Assembly (NCBI GenBank): GCA_009103225.1
Contig: RHPI01001403.1
Location: 1-64,000, forward strand
Origin: Chlorokybus atmophyticus
Taxonomy: Eukaryota; Streptophyta; Chlorokybophyceae; Chlorokybales; Chlorokybaceae
Direction: 5' to 3'
Length of the DNA stretch: 64,000 bases
The notes beneath the pieces were generated by a model, which was given only the letters and a program-made list of their open reading frames with translations, was not told where the DNA came from and made no database searches. Positions within the stretch are counted from its first letter, which is position 1, and each line of letters opens with the position of its first letter. Shown one piece after another: positions 44,358 through 54,238 of the stretch. The position numbers and the translations under genes are program-made.

Positions 44358-44706
44358 CATAGACAACATGCACTTTTGATAGTTAGCGAAATGATCAAAC
44401 GGGCATGCATGCAAACAAAGACAAGCACGGCATGTGCTGCACCTTGTTGGAAGCAGTGCCAAAACCCTCCAGCAAGCCCACCCGAAGCTGCAAGAAACCA
44501 CCTCGCCAGGGTTCTCGGACCCAATGAAGTAACTACAACAACCAAGCGAAAACACAACACTTGCACTTCAGCATTGAAGCCAACGCCGCCGCCCTTGCCG
44601 CCCAGCCTTGCCAGTTGCAAGTTGTCTGCTCGATCGCTACACCAAAACCCTAAGGAAATCAGTGATGGTCCATCAGTGATGGGCTATCACCTTTGACGCC
44701 ATAGCC

Positions 44707-44960
44707 GGCATCCCTAACCCTAACCCTAATGTTTTTGTAAGTTGTTGTAGTTTGCAAGGTTGGTGGCGGGGAGGTTGTTGTGGTCGGCGGCGAGGTTGTC
44801 TTGGTCGGCCGCGGCAGCGTCTTTAGTTATAAAGGTTGTGGGCGGCGTGGTCGGCGGCGAGGTGCTTGAGGTTGGCGGCGACGGCGGCAGCCATCCTTGG
44901 TTGATGCAGAGCTACTTAGACAGATACGTGCAAGCCTGCCTGCCTGCCTGCATGTTTTGT
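44707..44960. repeat. Telomere-motif-headed duplication, copy 1
   Basis: ccctaaccctaaccctaa (44710-44727) is followed by gttgttgtag and GGCGGCGAGGTTGT-type GC-rich sequence, then agatacgtgcaagcc. The same order recurs at 45291-45560. Confidence 0.7.
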
Positions 44961-44996
44961 TTGTGCGCGTGCGTGTGTGTATGTGTGCTGGTCATT

Positions 44997-45233
44997 CACT
45001 GGGGCGGCATGTAAGCCCTCAGTGATCTGCCTTGTTGTTTTGTTTCTGTGATTCTGTTGGTGATTCACTGGGGCGGTCTGTAAGACCTCAGTGACCTGCC
45101 TTGTTTTTGTGTTTCTGTGCATGTGTGCTGGTGAGTCGCTGGGGCGGTCTGTAAGACCTCAGTGTCCTGCCTTGTGGTTTTGTTTTTCTGTGAATGTGTT
45201 GGTGAGGAGCTGGGGCGGTCTGTAAGACCTCAG
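44997..45233 (+). repeat. Hairpin motif array, four copies at about 70-bp spacing
   Basis: cactggggcggcatgtaagccctcagtg at 44997-45024 and three relatives at 45066-45093, 45137-45164 and 45207-45233, each followed by cctgccttgt. Each can fold with a short stem (CTGGGGC/GCCCTCAG) around a GTAAG loop. Confidence 0.85.
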
Positions 45234-45290
45234 ACCGGCCTTGTGGTGTGGACTGGGTGAATGTTTTTGTGACTCTGTTTCGCCATATGT

Positions 45291-45560
45291 CATAACCCTA
45301 ACCCTAACCGCCCGGACATGTTGTTGTAGGTTGTGGCCGGGAGGCGGCGAGGTTGCCGTGGTTGGCGGCGAAGTCTTTGAGGTCGGTGGCGATGGCGCCA
45401 GCGATCTTGAGTTCCTAGCAAGAAACTCAGGCAGATACGTCGCATGCAGATTTTAGTCAAGGTCGGCGGCGGCGGCGCCGGCGCAGGCAAGGTCATCGTC
45501 GTCGGCGGCGGCGGCGGCGATGCTGGAGCGCTAGCGGCTACACAGCAGATACGTGCATGC
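45291..45560. repeat. Telomere-motif-headed duplication, copy 2
   Basis: aaccctaaccctaacc at 45292-45307, then gttgttgtagg and GGCGGCG-rich sequence through cagatacgtgcatgcc. Resembles 44707-44960. Confidence 0.7.
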
Positions 45561-45619
45561 CGTGCTTCCTTGCGCATGCCATGCATGTGTGTGTGTGTGT
45601 GTGCGTGCTGTGCGTGCTG

Positions 45620-45760
45620 TGTTTGCTGCAAGCCGCTGGGGCAGCCTTGTGCATAACCCCTCAGTGGCCTTACCTGTGCTGCGGCACAAAAGTTGTTTGC
45701 TGCAAGCCGCTGGGGCAGCCTTGGGCATAACCCCTCAGTGGCCTTGCCTATGCTGCGGCA
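45620..45760 (+). repeat. 72-bp tandem duplication with hairpin motifs
   Basis: gtttgctgcaagccgctggggcagccttg..cataacccctcagtggcctt..ctgcggca occurs at 45620 and 45690. Contains two hairpin-family members with ATAACC in place of GTAAG. Confidence 0.85.
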
Positions 45761-45890
45761 AAAAGGTGTTCTTTCTGTGTGTGCTTGCGCTAGCATTGTG
45801 TCTCTCAAGAGTCATTTCCCTGCTCCATTTCTGACTCTACTGTTGGTTAACTACGGTGTGTGATCTACAGGTAAACAGCTACCATTCAGC

Positions 45891-46205
45891 GATGGCCGGT
45901 CGCTTTAGGTCCAGTGTAGTTGATCTCGTCGAACATGAGGTAGGTATTTGGTCTTGACTCAGATGCTTGCATGCATTCAACAGAGGGTATGATGATCCAG
46001 CCGGCTGCTTCCAAGACAGCAGGTAAACCAGAGCTCGCATGCCAGGCATGGTGTGTTTGTGGATGAGACTCAGGTCAGAGTATTTGGCTCTGTGTTTTGG
46101 GTGTCTTGGCATTCTTACAGCTGCTATCAACAGGTTGAGCATTGCCTGCAGCATGTTTGCAGGACACCGCCAGTCACGGTGCCCAAGAAGTTGGCAAGAG
46201 CTCCA
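45891..46205 (+). CDS. Small exons of a hypothetical plus-strand gene
   Basis: ATG at 45891 gives MAGRFRSSVVDLVEHE to a GTAGGT donor at about 45939. Short exon-like pieces follow near 45980-46021 and 46040-46070, and PPVTVPKKLARAPATT near 46169-46215. I cannot join them with certainty. A 5' exon set of the TnpA-like gene or a separate small gene is possible. Confidence 0.3.
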
Positions 46206-46574
46206 GCGACGACAGGGACAGATAAATGCATCCTTGCATGCGTATCACATGAATGTGCATGTGTGTGTATGGTGTCCAGTCAGCTGGGGCAGTTGATTGT
46301 AAGCCCTCATGTGTGTGTATGCGCGCGTGTGTCGCAAAAGTCCGTGTTCACTTCTTCTGCTGCGCAAACATACCTTGTATTTGTGCATATGTGAGTGCAG
46401 TTGTGAGGGGTTTTTCCAACAGCATGTTTGGGCAATTCTACTGCCAGTGTTAGGCGCTTGCATGCCTGATTTGTGTCCAACAGTTTTGAGCGCAACCCGC
46501 TTTGCCTTGCAGGCTGTGCTACGGCCATGAGGTAATACAAAGTACAAGGTCAGATCTTTGCGTCATCCTTGCAC

Positions 46575-46695
46575 AAGGCCTATAGTTTGGTGGTAGTTTT
46601 GGTAGTTGTATAGTTGTTGTGTAGTTGTTGTTGTTGTGTAGTTGTATAGTTTGGTGGTAGTTTGGTAGTTGTTGTGTAGTATAGTTGTAATGTAA
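46575..46695. repeat. TAGTTGTTG simple repeat
   Basis: Imperfect runs of gtagttgt/gtggtagttt on the plus strand. No coding value. Confidence 0.85.
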
Positions 46696-46903
46696 CTAAT
46701 CTGCTAGTCACTATGTTGTTGTGAACACGATCGTGGCGGTTGTGCCTGAGCTGATCTGCTGCTAGATCTCCAAGTTGCACAAAGGCACACACCCCACTGT
46801 TATCAGTAATTGCACATGCAACAGCCACACTTGGAGAATTACCAGCAGAGCAGCTCAGCGGTAACCAGAGTGTAAAGGGCAAACAAAGTGTGTAGAGCAA
46901 TGG

Positions 46904-47813
46904 TCATTGCGACGAGTCACTAGAGTCACTAGGTTCACTAAGAGGGTCGCGAGTGGGGAAAATTCCATTACAAGTTGGTGTGAGATTGGTACCGGGCGTT
47001 GCATCAGGTGCAGGGACCTCGGAGCCAGTAAACACACTCCAGCGTGCAGCAATATTGTTGTCGCACTCGATCACAACGCGCAGGCCAGCAGCGCCATAGG
47101 TGCCCGAGTCAATGATAGTGCGAGCAGGAAGAGGCGCATCAGGAGGCGAGGGAGTGTTCTCATGCACGGAGACTGCCACATACACACCGGTTTGTACAGT
47201 AGCTGCAATCGCAATGGGTGCCTGATGAACAATTCCACGAGTTGAAAGCTCCCAATTGCATAATTGGACCTGACAAACAAGTTTACAGGTTAACTCGCAT
47301 GTTGCATCGCATTCATTCATAAACGTGCGCCAGAAGTTGATGCAAATGCATAGACAGCGCCTCTATTGTTATGGACATGAACTGGACACGCATTCAGGCA
47401 GTAGCATGGCATGACATGCACGGCATGTAACGCGCAAGGGTGCTGCATGGTAGCAATCAGAGCTGTGCATATATATAGGCGTTCCTATCATAGCAGGACA
47501 AACATATGCACACTACACATGCAAACTCAACCCAAATTGCACACAAGGCATACGCATGTACAAACAATGCGCAATAGTATGGCACATGCATAGTGGCATG
47601 CATAGTCAGCAGCATGCAGAGTGTCATAGCGCACGCAACTCACACCATGAATAGCGAGAAAGATACCTGATGATAGCGAGCATCGCCAGAGTCCACATAG
47701 CCGTTCCACGGTTGTGTCAAGACCTGACCTAGTCCCACTAATCGCCGCCCGACTGCGAGGAGCGCCTGCGTTAGAGCCTCATTCATGGTGCGCATGGGTA
47801 CAGGGGGGTCCAT
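46904..47813 (-). CDS. Two-exon gene of unknown function
   Basis: Exon 1 47813-47667 (49 codons from MDPPVPMRTMNEALTQ to DARYHQ, CAG/GTATCT donor). Exon 2 47269-46904 (acceptor TTGTCAG) continues in phase 0 to TGA at 46904-46906, giving about 170 residues. The second half looks beta-rich (GVYVAVSVHEN.., SGTYGAAGLRVVIECDNN) with an Asp/Ser-rich tail. A reverse telo-box (agtaaccctaaccc on the minus strand) lies 40-53 bp before the start. I do not recognise a family. It is wholly inside X, so it is cargo or a host gene caught in it. Confidence 0.6.
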
Positions 47814-47879
47814 TGTTGCAGCACAACTACCAGCATGCATTGGATGTTTGGGTTAGGGTTACTTATAGTTTGGGGTAAG

Positions 47880-48319
47880 CCACACAGACACCGTCCTCGG
47901 ACATGGAAGATTTCATCGGAAATAGAGAATGTAATTTCGCTTGGTTTGTATGGACCAATAAACATAGAGTTCATTTTGGCAATCAAAGTTTCGACAAAAG
48001 GCAATTTCCACGGCAATTGCTCGTGCGGCCTATTGCGGTCGGAGACGCGACTGGTGTCCGACCAGCACAATTGCTGATGTGGATTTTCCGAACGATCACT
48101 GCATTCCATTGATTGCAGGGATTTCCGCACCGGGAATTGCACTGATTGTCCCACAGCACCGGCGTACTTGCTGGTTGTGTTGGCGGCGGCGGTGCTGTGG
48201 CGAGGTGAGCGAGCGTTGTCAGCTGTCTTGTCGCACTGCTTTTCTAGTGGTTGCATGCTGGGTCACTTCGTTGCAATTAGCAAATACAGCATGGTGCTGT
48301 GCAGCTAGCATTCTGGACT
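47880..48319. other. No gene recognised
   Basis: A possible short exon at 48119-48206 (after gattgcag, ending at GTGAGC) reads a Cys/Ala-rich peptide. Not convincing alone. Confidence 0.35.
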
Positions 48320-48770
48320 GCCATTTGCCTGCTAGCTTGCTGTTAGGCTTACCTTTGTCGTGTTCAGCTGGCAAGAAGCTGAAGCAGCTTCTACTCTACA
48401 AGGTACTGGGTGTTTGGCTTGTTGGGTGCCTGTTTGACAAGTTCACAAGCACATGTTTGTGCATGCACATGCCATTTGCCTGCTAGCTTGCTGTTAGGCT
48501 TACCTTTCTCGTGTTCAGCTGGCAAGAAGCTGAAGCAGCTTCTACTCTACAAGGTACTGGGTGTTTGGCTTGCTGGGTGCCTGTTTGACAAGTTCACAAG
48601 CACATGTTTGTGCATGCACATGCCATTTGCCTGCTAGCTTGCTGTTAGGCTTACCTTTCTCGTGTTCAGCTGGAAAGAAGCTGAAGAAGCTTCTACTCTA
48701 CAAGGTACTGGGTGTTTGGTTTGCTGGGTGCCTGTTTGACAAGTTCACAAGCACGCCCTTTGTGCAAGCA
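48320..48770 (+). repeat. 151-bp tandem repeat, three copies
   Basis: gccatttgcctgctagcttgctgttaggcttacctttctcg... starts at 48320, 48471 and 48622. Each unit contains gtgttcag, a 35-base block (ctggcaagaagctgaagcag...ctacaag) and gtactggg, a perfect acceptor-exon-donor arrangement. A degenerate fourth block is at 48768-48796. It lies just upstream of the TnpA-like gene. Confidence 0.92.
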
Positions 48771-48948
48771 GCTTGGAGACACTTTTTTTGCAAGGTACAT
48801 GGTTTGCTTGATGTGACAAGTCAACAAGCAAGTCCACATGGCTTACAACCTGCAGTCACTTGAGTCAACCAAGACTTGAGGTTGATTAGGGTTGCGGTTG
48901 CAACTGACTTGTAAAGCAAGCTTGATCTATCTACAGGAGGGCATCATC

Positions 48949-51444
48949 ATGTCAGGCACCACGTCGGGTGGGCGGTCCAGCAACTGCAGCGAAGGATGGG
49001 AGAATTTGGACGAAGAGATATGGGGGAAGAATGCTGGTGGTCCTTCTGATGAGCAGCTGCAGCATGAGTGGGAAACCAGTGAGGCGACTGTTCACCTGCG
49101 TGATCTTGAGACCACAGCAATGGTCTGCTTAAAAGTGAGCTTATGCATCAAGCATCCGCAATCAATGTCAGACCTTGCTGCCGAAGTCTGTTTCGTCCCA
49201 TGTTGTACTAGTGCACCGATGTAAACTATGCAGGCACTGAAGGTCCGACATTGGCGTGGGAAGCATCATGCCCGTGATCGTCGCAAGGTCACCAAGCTGG
49301 CCGACAAAGGCCGGATTTGCTACGAGTACTGTCGCATGATGCCGGGGAAGACTCAAACGAAGCAGGACCCATTCAAGTTCGCTCTTGCAACCAAATGCTG
49401 GCATCTGCTGAATCCAGAGCTCTCCTATCAAATAGTTGGCAATTTCCCACAGTTACATGAGCCGTCATGCAATATGGCAGCATTGTCTGAGCTGGGAGGA
49501 GTTTGCTTTGCATGTGTTGGCCTTCACAACTTCTTCATTGGTGGGTAGGCGCGTTTGAAGATTCAACAGTATCTGGGCAACAAAAAGGGATACAGCAACC
49601 CCAAGCACAAAGAGAAGCAGAAAGAAAAGAGTCGGAAGCGTTACAAGGAGATGATGGAGAAGGCTTTCGCGGGGGGCTTTGTACCAAGGCGCAGGGGAGA
49701 ACCTAGCGACAAGAACAACAAGGTGTGTGTCATGTAGTGACTAAGGTGTTTGTGCGATGTGCATGTCTTGAGTGCCTTTGCCATGTGCTTGATAGAAAGC
49801 CAACAAGAAGAAGCCCAAGAAGTCAAAAGAAGTGCAATCTGCCAGCGACGACGAGGATGCCACCTCAGAGGGTGACCTACAGTTTGCACAAAATTGGCTT
49901 TGTCAATGTCGTGTTGAGAACGATGCTTTGTGTTTGATGGTGCCTTATGTATGCAGGTTGTGTGGTGTGTATGATGACCCCTTGTAATTGCACGGCGCCC
50001 ACGCGTTCACATCCCGCCAGCGACGCCAGCGACGACAGAAATGGCACCTCGCAGCGTGAGCCGTGTCTTGCGCGCGCAGGCAGTTGCTGGAGTACTGTGT
50101 GTATATGCAGGCTTTTGTGATCGGTGCCTTGTGTATGCGATAGGTAACAAGGAAGGCACTGCACCACAACCCTCAAGTTCTCCTGCTACTGGTTCACAGG
50201 TCAGATGCCGCTCTTGCTTGTACTTTGCTAAACATGTGTTCATGATCGTTCATAACTGTTGTGTTCAGGCACGTGCCAAGCAGGGTGCTGATCTGCGTGA
50301 CAGCAGCTCAGGGAAGCGCAAAGTGTCTGGTGATGTACGCAGCATTGGACTTGACAGAGCGGCAATGCACTGAGTTGTGGCTCACCATCTGACTTCATGC
50401 TGTTGGCAGGAGGATGAGGTGTCAAGCCCCCTCAAAAAGAAAACAAACAAAACTGTTCGCTCAATACCGGCTCCCTACAAGTCTCAGGAGGCAGGCCACT
50501 CGACTGGCAAGCAGGAGACGGTGTTGGAGAAGAAGAGCGGCAAGCAAAAGGAGGTATGAAAGCACCATGTACTTGATCTTATGGGCTTCTTGCGTTCTTC
50601 CGGCTGCACACAAACTGTCACCTGCGGCAGGCGCGCATTCGTTGCGTGACGGTTGTAAGCTTGTTGACACGTCGTGTCACCTTGTCGCAGGATGAGCCAA
50701 CGTATTCAGAAATGCCTGAGACAGATAGAAGCGAGAACAGCGGTGAAGATGGCGCCAAGGACAGCGCCCCGGACAACGAGGGGGACAGCCCCAACAACAG
50801 CGACAACGACTCGCAGAAGGCAGGTCGCTTCGCAAGCGCTGTATGAGAGATCACATCTGTGTATGTGTGTACCTCTTGATGTGTTTGTCACTTGCATGCG
50901 CAGGAAGAGCTGAGCGACAAGGACGACACCGCACCGATGATGAAGGTTGGCAGTAAAGTCCAACTGTTCATAAACGGGCGCAAAGAACCAGTAGGGGAGG
51001 CGCACGTAAGCGACATCAATCCTGTCAACAAGTTTCATGGCAAGAAGATTGGAGAGGGCAACATGGTGGTCCAGTTCAGCCGCAGTCTTCCCATCACTAG
51101 GACCAGACGTCCCGGACCAGGGGAAGAAGAGGTTGTGCCTCTGCCAATCAGCTTCAAGCGTGATGGGGTTGGAGTGCAAGTGACCCACTTGAAAGGTGAA
51201 CGCGTTTGTGTGCATGCGATTGCATGAACAGTTTCAACATTGTGCAAGTCAGCTGAGTTCATGTGTGGTTGATGTATGCGCAGAGTGCGAGCCGGGTTTG
51301 TTGCTACTTTGGCCTGTTGGGTTGCTGAAGAGTATCAAGGTGAGGGAGCCAGCAAAGGAAGGCACAACCACACAGCGCGGGAGGGGCCGTGGGAAGGGCA
51401 GCCGGGGTGGGCGCGGTGGGCGTGGTCGAGGCAGCAAGAAGTAG
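48949..51444 (+). CDS. TnpA-like DNA-binding protein of element X
   Basis: ATG 48949, 60 bp after a telo-box (gattagggtt). Exon 1 to 49134 (acidic, EGWENLDEEIWGK). Exon 2 from 49234 is basic and helical (VRHWRGKHHARDRRKVTKLA) and resembles the N-terminal region of plant Transposase_24/TnpA; it reaches TAG 49546-49548, which is either a Gln codon or the end of a short GTTTGC..GGGTAG intron, and continues (IQQYLGNKKGYSNPKHKEKQ) to 49722. Further exons at 49795-49869, 50154-50199, 50269-50334, 50411-50555, 50692-50819 and 50905-51196 are Lys- and Asp/Glu-rich. The last of these has a compact domain (VGSKVQLFINGRKEPVGEAH) like the DUF8039-type module of plant CACTA proteins. The final exon ends in RGRGRGKGSRGGRGGRGRGS with stop TAG 51442-51444. 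Likely binds the subterminal arrays. Confidence 0.68.
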
Positions 51445-51594
51445 GTAGCAGAGATACATTGTAGACATCAGTGAATTTGTTGTTCGAGTCAGCTGCCATT
51501 CAGCTGACATTGCTGTCCAAATTCACCGGCTGGACTGATTGCTATGTGCTATGTCACAGCTATGCTATGTCACAGCTGTTGACGATAGCAAGAT

Positions 51595-52200
51595 GCAGTG
51601 ATTATTCAACCAAACTGTGAGTGAATAACCACTTATATGTGTGTGAGCAGAAGTGCTGTATTATTCAATTATCATTTGCGTGAAAAATCAACCAAAGGCA
51701 GCAGTGTTCAACCATACTATGGGTGAATAACCACTCATATATAGGACTGTGTGAGAGCAGATATGCTGTATTATTTAATCACAAATCGTATGAATAATCA
51801 CTCGCCAGTGTGGTACATGTGCTGTTGAAACAGCTTTAGTATGTGTGAACATTAAGCCAATATGCGTGTGAATAATTACCAATAAGGAGGACATAGTGTG
51901 AGAGCAGGCGCTGTAAATATTCATGCACACAAAGTATGAATAATCACTTGGTGCCATGGTACAAGTCTAGGACCATGTATACCTAAGAAGACTGAATATG
52001 CAGTTCTGTCGCGAGTGAATAACTACTCACATGTAGGAGGTTGTGTGCGAGATGGACAACTACAATTATTCATGACCAAAACGTGTGAATATCCATTGCT
52101 TGTATTCAGGGCATTTGGCCTGAATAATCAGCAATCGTAACAGCGACCTCTGCAGCCACGCAAGTGGCGAGTTCACACATAAAACAGATGAGTATTCAGG
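51595..52200. repeat. Element X right subterminal motif array
   Basis: About twenty TGAATAATCA/TGAATATTC-like motifs (gtgaataaccac, gattattcaacc, atgaataatcac, gtgaatatccat, gtattcaggg) in 600 bp, the same family as the left array but with more ATAATC forms. Similar spacing. Confidence 0.85.
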
Positions 52201-52249
52201 GCAAATGCGCTGAATTTTCAGAAATTCGGGGGGTCCAGAATTACCGGTG
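52190..52249 (-). repeat. Element X right terminal inverted repeat
   Basis: Reverse complement begins CACCGGTAATTCTGGACCCC and matches the left end at 47 of 60 bases. Ends exactly where a perfect palindrome starts. Confidence 0.88.
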
Positions 52250-52289
52250 CTGCATGCAAAGAGGGGTACGTACCCCTCTTTGCATGCAG
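52250..52289. repeat. Perfect 40-bp palindrome abutting X
   Basis: ctgcatgcaaagaggggtac followed immediately by its exact reverse complement, with no spacer. Begins at the first base after the X terminus. Confidence 0.97.
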
Positions 52290-53179
52290 AGTGCAATAAT
52301 GTATGGTGCATATAATCTGCGTCTTGTAGGCGCAAATTGTGGTTGGTGGCGTACATTGACTGCGGTGATAGCCACGTGTGATGAGAGTGCTGCATAAAGT
52401 GTTCGAAAGGCGAAGCTATCAGCTTGAGAGTCAGCAGGTGTTGTGTTACCGCAGTGCGGAGTGGATTATCGAGCATGATTGTCAGGTCGTATTGGGTGTG
52501 GTTGGGAGCTGAGCTGGAAGCTAATAACAACATTCTGCTTGCAGTTGAAGGGACAGAACTTAAACTGGGTACAGCCTTGCCTTTGGCCACCTCGAGCGCA
52601 GTAAACAGCATGTTATGCTGATGCACCTATACAACCCAGTGTGATGTGCTGACAGGTGGTGGCCTGCACCCATGCAGGCCACAACATTACGTAGCTGCAT
52701 ACCTTGTACAGAAACACAGTGATTGCTCCAAATTGCTCTACCTAAGCTCCATTGTACATGGGCCATAACAGACATGATGAACTTGCAGCAACCTGTTTTG
52801 GTTGTGACTGTACCTACTACTCTGCAAAGCTGAGTGGTAAACCCGACATATATAAGTGGACTTGAATGGCGTCTTTGCCTACATCTTGTTACACTTCTCC
52901 CGTGTGCCCAATTGACAGAACACTTGATCGATCGCTTCCTCCGAGCGCGCAAACATCGCATTGCTGTTCCGTGGAGATTGACGGCGTGGAGCTGTCACCT
53001 TGAAAGTCCAGCTTCTTGAAACACCTGGGCATCTGTCCACAAGCCTGCATGGAACACCATGAGAGATGTAAGCGACACTGCTAAGGCATGCGCCCATGCG
53101 CCGAGATGAATGTGTTCAATAGTGCAAGCTCTGCAACATGGCACACAACTAAGTAGTGAGGCTGCAAATAGACACACCC
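52290..53179. other. Flank between X and glycerol kinase, no clear gene
   Basis: Short frames on both strands lack motifs. The final exon of the kinase may lie near 52890-52990 on the minus strand, but I cannot confirm it. Confidence 0.35.
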
Positions 53180-54000
53180 GCGCTTAGCCCGGCAGCGAGT
53201 GCAGCGCCCAGCGCTGTCGTCTCCACACCTCACGGTCGCTCCACAGTGATGCCCGATATGTCAGCCCGGCCAAAGCAGTGAGTGGGTATGACGGTTGTGC
53301 TGCCATTGACGTCAATACAACGCCGCCATCAACGCGCAAGAACTTCAGCTCCGTACTTGCATATGACTCCATGGTGTCCCCAACCCCTCTAACCTGATTG
53401 CCACATGCGGGCACACACACGTGCACATGCAGGCATACTTGCCTGCTTGAGGCATAGCCAAGTGTGGGACTAGCAGATGGAGTGAAGAACTGTGCTTGCA
53501 TGTTGTAACTATTTCGGTTGGCTACATATGCTATTCAGTATGCATTGCGTTCAACTTGCCTTGCCTGGAACGCGATGGCTTCCAACACAGCCCTGGCAAT
53601 GTGAGCTTTGTTGTTGGCGTAGCGTGCAAGACCGGCACATATGCCACGCGCATCCGCACGCCAACGCGGTGCCAGCAGCCCTTGCAAAGCGGGCACAGAT
53701 ACCACCCCTGCACTGTCGAGGACGGTCTGCGCCAGGACTTCACACTCATTCACATTGTTGATGCTACCAAGGTTATTTCGCAGCCACTGCAGCCAATTCC
53801 AACATGTGTGTGTGGGTGTGACACAACGCTGCTCCTACCTGAAAACAACTGCACCTGCCATCGCCACAGAGCCCTCCAGCGCATGCACTGCAGTTGTGCT
53901 TCTTTTTCCCAACCTGTAGCACACGGCGGTGAGAAGGCCCGATGACGACGGCTTAGGCTGCTCCCCCGTGTTCAGCAGCATGACATGTTCTTGACCTGCA
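53180..54000 (-). pseudogene. Glycerol kinase (FGGY family), C-terminal part, damaged
   Basis: Minus-strand exon 53998-53840 ([20 protein letters not shown]...[12 protein letters not shown]) and exon about 53776-53552 ([38 protein letters not shown]) are the conserved FGGY C-terminal region of glycerol kinases. A third exon (53395-53180) reads ELKFLRVDGG, then loses frame; ADISGITVERP and ETTALGAALAAGLSAG appear in other frames, so at least two single-base shifts occur there. The N-terminal half is not found upstream, where repeats begin at 54240. The enzyme phosphorylates glycerol with ATP; this copy looks non-functional unless the shifts are assembly errors. Confidence 0.78.
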
Positions 54001-54238
54001 GACGTGCTCGGATGTTTAGAAGAGATGTGGCAATGTGACTGAAGTACGCATGGACTGTACCTATCCTGGCAGACAACACCCCGAGATGGGCACGCCCTTA
54101 GGAGGTCCCGTGTCAATGTGGCCCTGAACCTCTGCGTTGCTGGCATGCTAGCGCAAGCCAGTCAAGAGTAAACTCCTGAAGAAACGTTTGTGGATGTGTG
54201 CTTCACTGCACCTCACTACAAACTGCCCTTGGGATTGT

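Larger units (their letters stand above)
32255..52249. mobile_element. Element X: 20-kb CACTA-like transposon with chromatin-modifier cargo
   Basis: Bounded by inverted termini CACCGGTAATT... about 60 bp long, with subterminal arrays of TGAATAWTCA-like motifs inside both ends. Contains five recognisable genes: transposase with PHD-C5HCH and Ulp1 protease (minus), zinc finger-Tudor-methyltransferase (plus), OTU protease-gag (minus), a two-exon unknown (minus) and a TnpA-like gene (plus). The transposase is of the Tnp_2 (EnSpm/CACTA) kind, and the ends start CAC as in that superfamily. The 3-bp flanks (CAA at 32252-32254 and CTG at 52250-52252) do not match, so either the duplication has been lost or the ends joined differently. 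Confidence 0.85.

Noticed and set aside
49546-49548. TAG in the X TnpA-like gene as evidence for UAR=Gln
   Set aside because: A short GT..AG intron ending GGGTAG at this point would explain it equally well, so I did not count it.
32252-52252. Target-site duplication for element X
   Set aside because: The 3-bp flanks are CAA and CTG; 2-, 4- and 5-bp flanks do not match either. No duplication can be claimed.
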